Source: an uncultured Coriobacteriaceae bacterium (GTDB lineage: Bacteria; Actinomycetota; Coriobacteriia; Coriobacteriales; Coriobacteriaceae). From it: a stretch of DNA of 64,000 nucleotides. The notes beneath the pieces were generated by a model. The model saw only the letters and a program-made list of their open reading frames with translations. It did no database searches and was not told the origin of the DNA. This document shows, piece by piece, positions 60,785 to 64,000 of the stretch. The stretch covers positions 62,001-126,000 of the forward strand of contig CASEER010000006.1 of NCBI GenBank assembly GCA_949287085.1, written 5' to 3'. Made by a program: the position numbers and the translations under genes. The stretch's first letter is position 1. Every line of letters begins with the position of its first letter.

Positions 60785-61056
60785 CGTTTCTGGTGTCGGC
60801 TGTGTTTTACTGACCGCTTTGTAGGCCTTTCGTGAGCGTTTCATGATGCTCGTGTGGCCTGCGAGTCTGCTGGTGCATATGCAGGGCGCTCGTACGATTC
60901 TGCTTGGCCAGCTCGCGCAGCTGACTGCCATTTCAGATTTCGTGCGTTGAGCTGTTGGTGGGATTTTGGTCAGCGTTTGGGCAGCGCAAGGCACGATATG
61001 CGTCAGTTTCGTTCGCTAATGTGGCTTCATCAGAGCCGGGGCGAACGGAGGTGTGC

Positions 61057-62052
61057 GTGCGACAGTCGCAGTGCTGGGCTGAGGCAAGCGAGAGGATGCA
61101 GGCAGAGTATCGCCAGCGCCGATGTTATCGCGCAGCCGGGCGTTCGGAAGCGCAGGTGCTGCGGAGGCGGGTCAAGGCGGGGGCCGTTGTCGAGCCGTAT
61201 CCGCTTCTGTTTGCGCATGCATCCGCATGGAGTGAGCTACGGGCGGGTGAGCGCCATCGGTACCTAGCTCGCACGCTTGTCGCCGTCCATCATCGTCTGA
61301 TTTTTTGCGTGTTTACGGCAGCGCTGATGTGGGGTTTGCCCGTTTCGTATCGCTTGCTGGGCCGGCTGCATGCCTATACAAACCCACAAGCTCCGTCCCA
61401 GAGCACGGCGTTTATGCGACGCCATGCGCTCGTGCCCAACGTCGTGTCTAATGCGGATGGTGTGCCGGTGGCATCAATGGCTGAGGCTGCTGTAGATTGC
61501 TTGCGCATGGCCTCCTTCTGTGATGGCATGGCGATTGCGGACGGGCTGCTTCGCGCGCTCGGCACTGACCGAGACGCGCTAGCTGAGCTTGTCGAGCGTT
61601 TTGGAAGGGGTCGACACGGCATCAATAGGGCGCGAGATGTTGCGGCATATGCGGACGGTCGTGCCGAAAGCGGCGGGGAGTCCGTGGCGCGCGCCGTGAT
61701 GATTGAGGCGGGAGTGCCCCCGACGGATTTGCAGCCAGAGTTCCGCGACCCTGTTGAGCCCTGGCGTGTAGTGCGCCCTGATTATCTGTTTGTGCGGCGG
61801 GATGGCGTACGCGTGCTCGGTGAGTTAGATGGGCTCGATAAGTATGATATGCCGGCGTTGACGCACGGGAGAGAAACGACAGAGATCCTTGTTCAGGAGC
61901 GACAGCGTGAGTCGCATCTTACCTTGCTCGGCATGCCTGTTGTGCGTTTTACCATGAAGGACGTGCGCACGCCGGGCCGCCTGCGCTATCTCTTGTCGGC
62001 AGCGGGTGTTACTCCTGAGACGATTGCTCGTCCAGATTATCGCGCGAGGTAG
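61057..62052 (+). CDS. Orphan nuclease-fold protein with DUF559/Vsr-like C-terminus (paralogue 2)
   Basis: 331 aa, clear paralogue of 21001-22014. Shared anchors: RRRVKAGAVVEPYPLLFA near the N-terminus, YADGRAESGGESVARAVMIEAG, VRPDYLFVRRDGVRVLGELDG (Asp then Glu-x-Asp, PD-(D/E)XK pattern) and QERQRESHLTLLGMPVVRFT. The GTG at 61057 with GGAG 6 nt upstream is preferred because the resulting N-terminus matches the length of paralogue 1; ATG 61096 is an alternative. Bracketed by family-2 palindromes F (upstream) and G/E (downstream). Activity and role are unproven. Confidence 0.75.
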   Translation: MRQSQCWAEASERMQAEYRQRRCYRAAGRSEAQVLRRRVKAGAVVEPYPLLFAHASAWSELRAGERHRYLARTLVAVHHRLIFCVFTAALMWGLPVSYRLLGRLHAYTNPQAPSQSTAFMRRHALVPNVVSNADGVPVASMAEAAVDCLRMASFCDGMAIADGLLRALGTDRDALAELVERFGRGRHGINRARDVAAYADGRAESGGESVARAVMIEAGVPPTDLQPEFRDPVEPWRVVRPDYLFVRRDGVRVLGELDGLDKYDMPALTHGRETTEILVQERQRESHLTLLGMPVVRFTMKDVRTPGRLRYLLSAAGVTPETIARPDYRAR

Positions 62053-62139
62053 AGCGGAGCGCACCACCTGATTCATGGTGCTCGCTCGCCGCGCGCTGTT
62101 TGCTGCTGTCTTCCGTCGTGCGGTTTCCCATTCCGTTTC

Positions 62140-62197
62140 CATGTCAAACTACGCATAAGGACGTTTGAAAGTGGTTCTTCTCGTTTGCTTTGACATG
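62140..62197. repeat. Degenerate palindrome, probable family 2, copy G
   Basis: CATGTCAAACTACG at 62140 and CGTTTGCTTTGACATG ending at 62197; the outer nine bases pair perfectly and resemble the ATGTCAAA/TTTGACAT of copy F. Confidence 0.5.
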
Positions 62198-62252
62198 CTC
62201 GAGGAATATGGCCGCCCCTCCGTTGTGCTTCTACCCCCTCCTCTGCTGTTCC

Positions 62253-62315
62253 TCCATGCCAAAGTGCACATGAAGAAGCGCTTGCTCGTGTTTTTGTGTG
62301 CGATTTGGCATAGAA
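62253..62315. repeat. Palindromic repeat, family 2, copy E
   Basis: TCCATGCCAAAGTGCACATG at the left and TGCGATTTGGCATAGAA at the right. The ATGCCAAA/TTTGGCAT core matches copies D and F, and AACTGCG follows as in copy D. The remaining intergenic sequence to 62566 holds nothing else recognisable. Confidence 0.8.
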
Positions 62316-62566
62316 ACTGCGCGCGAGAATGAGGCGTGGCTGTGTTGTTTTGCGCTTTCCAGCGGCAAGCTCCGGACAGTTACTGCATTTCCATCGCAGT
62401 GCTCCTCGTAGCTGTTCGTCGCAAATTGAGCAAAACCATAGTTCCGGCTCGCATTTTTGACATATATAACCCCGGGTAGTATTAAAAAGCGTAAAATGCG
62501 TGGTGAATGTGTATTGCGCGAGCCATTGGACGTTGCTCGAGCAGCGTAATGACCGGGGGAGGGCTT

Positions 62567-64000
62567 ATGAAAAAGCAAAGAGGAGGGCGTGTGCTTGTTG
62601 CCGCTTGCGCGCTGGCGTTAACGCTCGGGGGAGGGTTGTTCTGGGGTTTCAAGCCCGCGGTAGCCGGCGCAGAAGAGCCCGCGCGGGTTACGGTCTCAGG
62701 CGCCTCGTCCGCCCCTGCGGCCGGCTCGACTGCCGGTGACGCGTCGAGTGCGTTGGCCAACAACGCGGCAGGCGTATCGGCAAGCGCGTCGACCAGTGCG
62801 GCAGTCAGTGCCAGCGCAGACGACACCGCGACAGAAAATGTCTACCTGCTCGATTTCAGTGCGCCAGAACTGGGAAGTTGGGATGCTCCCGGCGGCCAGT
62901 ACCAAGTTGAGTTGGGCAGCACGATTCGGGATGCGCTCGATGCGCTCAACATGAGCGATGCGTACCAGTATGGCGTCGTGCTCGATGCCGCTGATTTTGG
63001 CGGCAATCCTAACGCGCACTATCAGTTCCAGGGCTGGGGCGCCATTTCGGCCGCTACTGGTCAGTACATGTCGCTCGACACGCCGCTCCAGGCATCGGAC
63101 TTCACCAAGTCCGGCTCCGCATACGTGCTGAACGTGGAGATGATGCTCAGTAGCTATCGCCCCTACACGTTCCAGAACGGCGTGCTCACCTTTGATGATG
63201 ATCCCGATACCGAGTACTACCAGCTGACGGTTGACATGGGCAACGGCATTACCTGGGGCGACGTCATGCGTCCCGGTGCAGCCGACAAGCAGCAGGACTA
63301 CCTCTTTGCCTGGGATTTTGATATTGCGTGGAGCGGAGACATCACTCAGAGCCTGTTCGTGCGCAAGGGCGCGACGGACGTGGAGCTTGGCGTGGTGCTG
63401 AACAGCGAGGCGGGCAATCAGTTTTACATCTATCCCTCGGACAGCGTGAAGCTGCACGAGACCACTGGTGACGTTGCGTACGTCTTTGCGGTTGATAGCA
63501 TGACCGGCCCGGGCAGCGTGCGCGTTACAGCGACGGACGAAAGTGCCGAGTCCGAGGTGGCTGAGCCCTTTGACGAGGATGGCAACCTGCTCCCCTATAC
63601 CGTCGCGGACGGCGTGATGACCTTTGACGATCATCCTGAACTGGGCGAATGGTATCAGCTCGAGGTCAAGCTGCCCAAGGGCACAAGCGTGGAGACGGTG
63701 GCAAGCGGCACGCCATGGACCATGACCATCCCGGCCTATCTGCTTGACAAGGACGACCCGCTGTACAGCAGCTCTCAGAACGCCACCGTGTTCTTTGTTC
63801 GCGGCGACAACCGCGGCGCTGCATCGAGCCTGCTGGTTTCGTATCCTTCGAACAAGGCGTTGAGCTGGACTTTTTCCAAGAATTCGGGCACGGTGAAGCG
63901 TGTGCCGGGCGGTAGCGTGTTCGACGTTACGCTCAATGAGCCCGCGACGCTGAGCTTTGCGCTCAAGGGCTCGACCGTGGTTGCCAACAGCGACGGCAAC
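62567..64000 (+). CDS. Secreted or surface protein, N-terminal part (runs off the window)
   Basis: At least 478 aa; the frame is open to the window end. A signal peptide is clear: basic MKKQRGGRVL, hydrophobic VAACALALTLGGGLFWGF, and a likely Ala-rich cleavage site near AVAGAEE. Residues 45-90 are Ala/Ser/Thr-rich linker. Two repeats about 142 residues apart begin PYTFQNGVLTFDDDP (about 200) and PYTVADGVMTFDDHP (about 343), each with YQLxV shortly after, suggesting tandem beta-rich extracellular modules. GGGGGAGGG precedes the ATG at 62567. No known domain is recognised; probably a cell-surface adhesin or Rib/Listeria-repeat-like protein, with any anchor beyond the window. Confidence 0.75.
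   Translation, partial: MKKQRGGRVLVAACALALTLGGGLFWGFKPAVAGAEEPARVTVSGASSAPAAGSTAGDASSALANNAAGVSASASTSAAVSASADDTATENVYLLDFSAPELGSWDAPGGQYQVELGSTIRDALDALNMSDAYQYGVVLDAADFGGNPNAHYQFQGWGAISAATGQYMSLDTPLQASDFTKSGSAYVLNVEMMLSSYRPYTFQNGVLTFDDDPDTEYYQLTVDMGNGITWGDVMRPGAADKQQDYLFAWDFDIAWSGDITQSLFVRKGATDVELGVVLNSEAGNQFYIYPSDSVKLHETTGDVAYVFAVDSMTGPGSVRVTATDESAESEVAEPFDEDGNLLPYTVADGVMTFDDHPELGEWYQLEVKLPKGTSVETVASGTPWTMTIPAYLLDKDDPLYSSSQNATVFFVRGDNRGAASSLLVSYPSNKALSWTFSKNSGTVKRVPGGSVFDVTLNEPATLSFALKGSTVVANSDGN

Noticed and set aside
1-64000. tRNA, rRNA, riboswitch or integrase genes
   Set aside because: No cloverleaf, conserved rRNA segment, recognisable riboswitch core or recombinase motif was seen by eye. 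A covariance-model search could still find small RNAs.

Overview
The window reads as chromosome from a GC-rich, anaerobic, fermentative actinobacterium of the Coriobacteriia. A Collinsella-like gut organism is the best fit: oxygen-sensitive pyruvate formate-lyase with its activase, two sugar PTS operons, a giant CoA-enzyme activase, and GC-rich coding with many intergenic repeats. This placement is inferred from gene content, not from a marker-gene match. No rRNA, tRNA, CRISPR array, integrase or transposase was recognised.

Layout. 1-3.5 kb: mannose-family PTS (IIA-IIB-IIC-IID) and a small membrane protein. 3.9-7.2 kb: htpG and a Nudix-Vsr fusion. 7.5-13.7 kb: a Bce-type ABC exporter with a tiny membrane protein, facing an ABC-2 exporter operon headed by a ribbon-helix-helix regulator. 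14-15 kb: SPFH membrane protein. 15.7-20.7 kb: pyruvate formate-lyase encoded in pieces (main chain broken by an 8-bp tandem duplication; glycyl-radical domain in its own gene), a PanE-like reductase and the activase pflA. 21-22.8 kb: orphan nuclease-fold gene between palindromes and minisatellites. 22.8-29.7 kb: ROK fructokinase, fructose-type PTS in three genes, two class II aldolases and an RpiR regulator. 30-33 kb: mtnN, engB and an AlbA/Schlafen-type regulator with operator boxes. 33-41.3 kb: YgiQ radical SAM protein and the aspartate pathway (thrC-thrB divergent from lysC, then asd). 41.4-50.5 kb: MacB-like ABC pair with a very large coiled-coil permease, pfkA, a flavoprotein and dxs. 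50.6-52.6 kb: gene fragments (kinase, permease, scrambled binding protein, aldo/keto reductase). 52.8-60.4 kb: ZIP transporter, HAD phosphatase, TetR regulator coupled to a 1569-residue CoA-enzyme activase. 61-64 kb: a second orphan nuclease-fold gene and the start of a secreted surface protein that runs off the window.

How it works together. PTS import feeds ketose phosphates to the aldolases and PfkA. Pyruvate is cleaved by the PFL/PflA system under anoxia. lysC, asd, thrB and thrC make threonine precursors. Three GTTTCA-N15/16-TGAAAC palindromes between the fructokinase and fructose PTS genes, two of them overlapping -10 elements, suggest joint control, plausibly by the nearby RpiR protein.

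Most unusual: (a) the fragmented pyruvate formate-lyase; (b) a 66-nt palindrome family present three times, each copy embedded in unrelated short tandem repeats; (c) a second palindrome family, with both orphan nuclease-fold genes bracketed by palindromes; (d) the Nudix-Vsr fusion.
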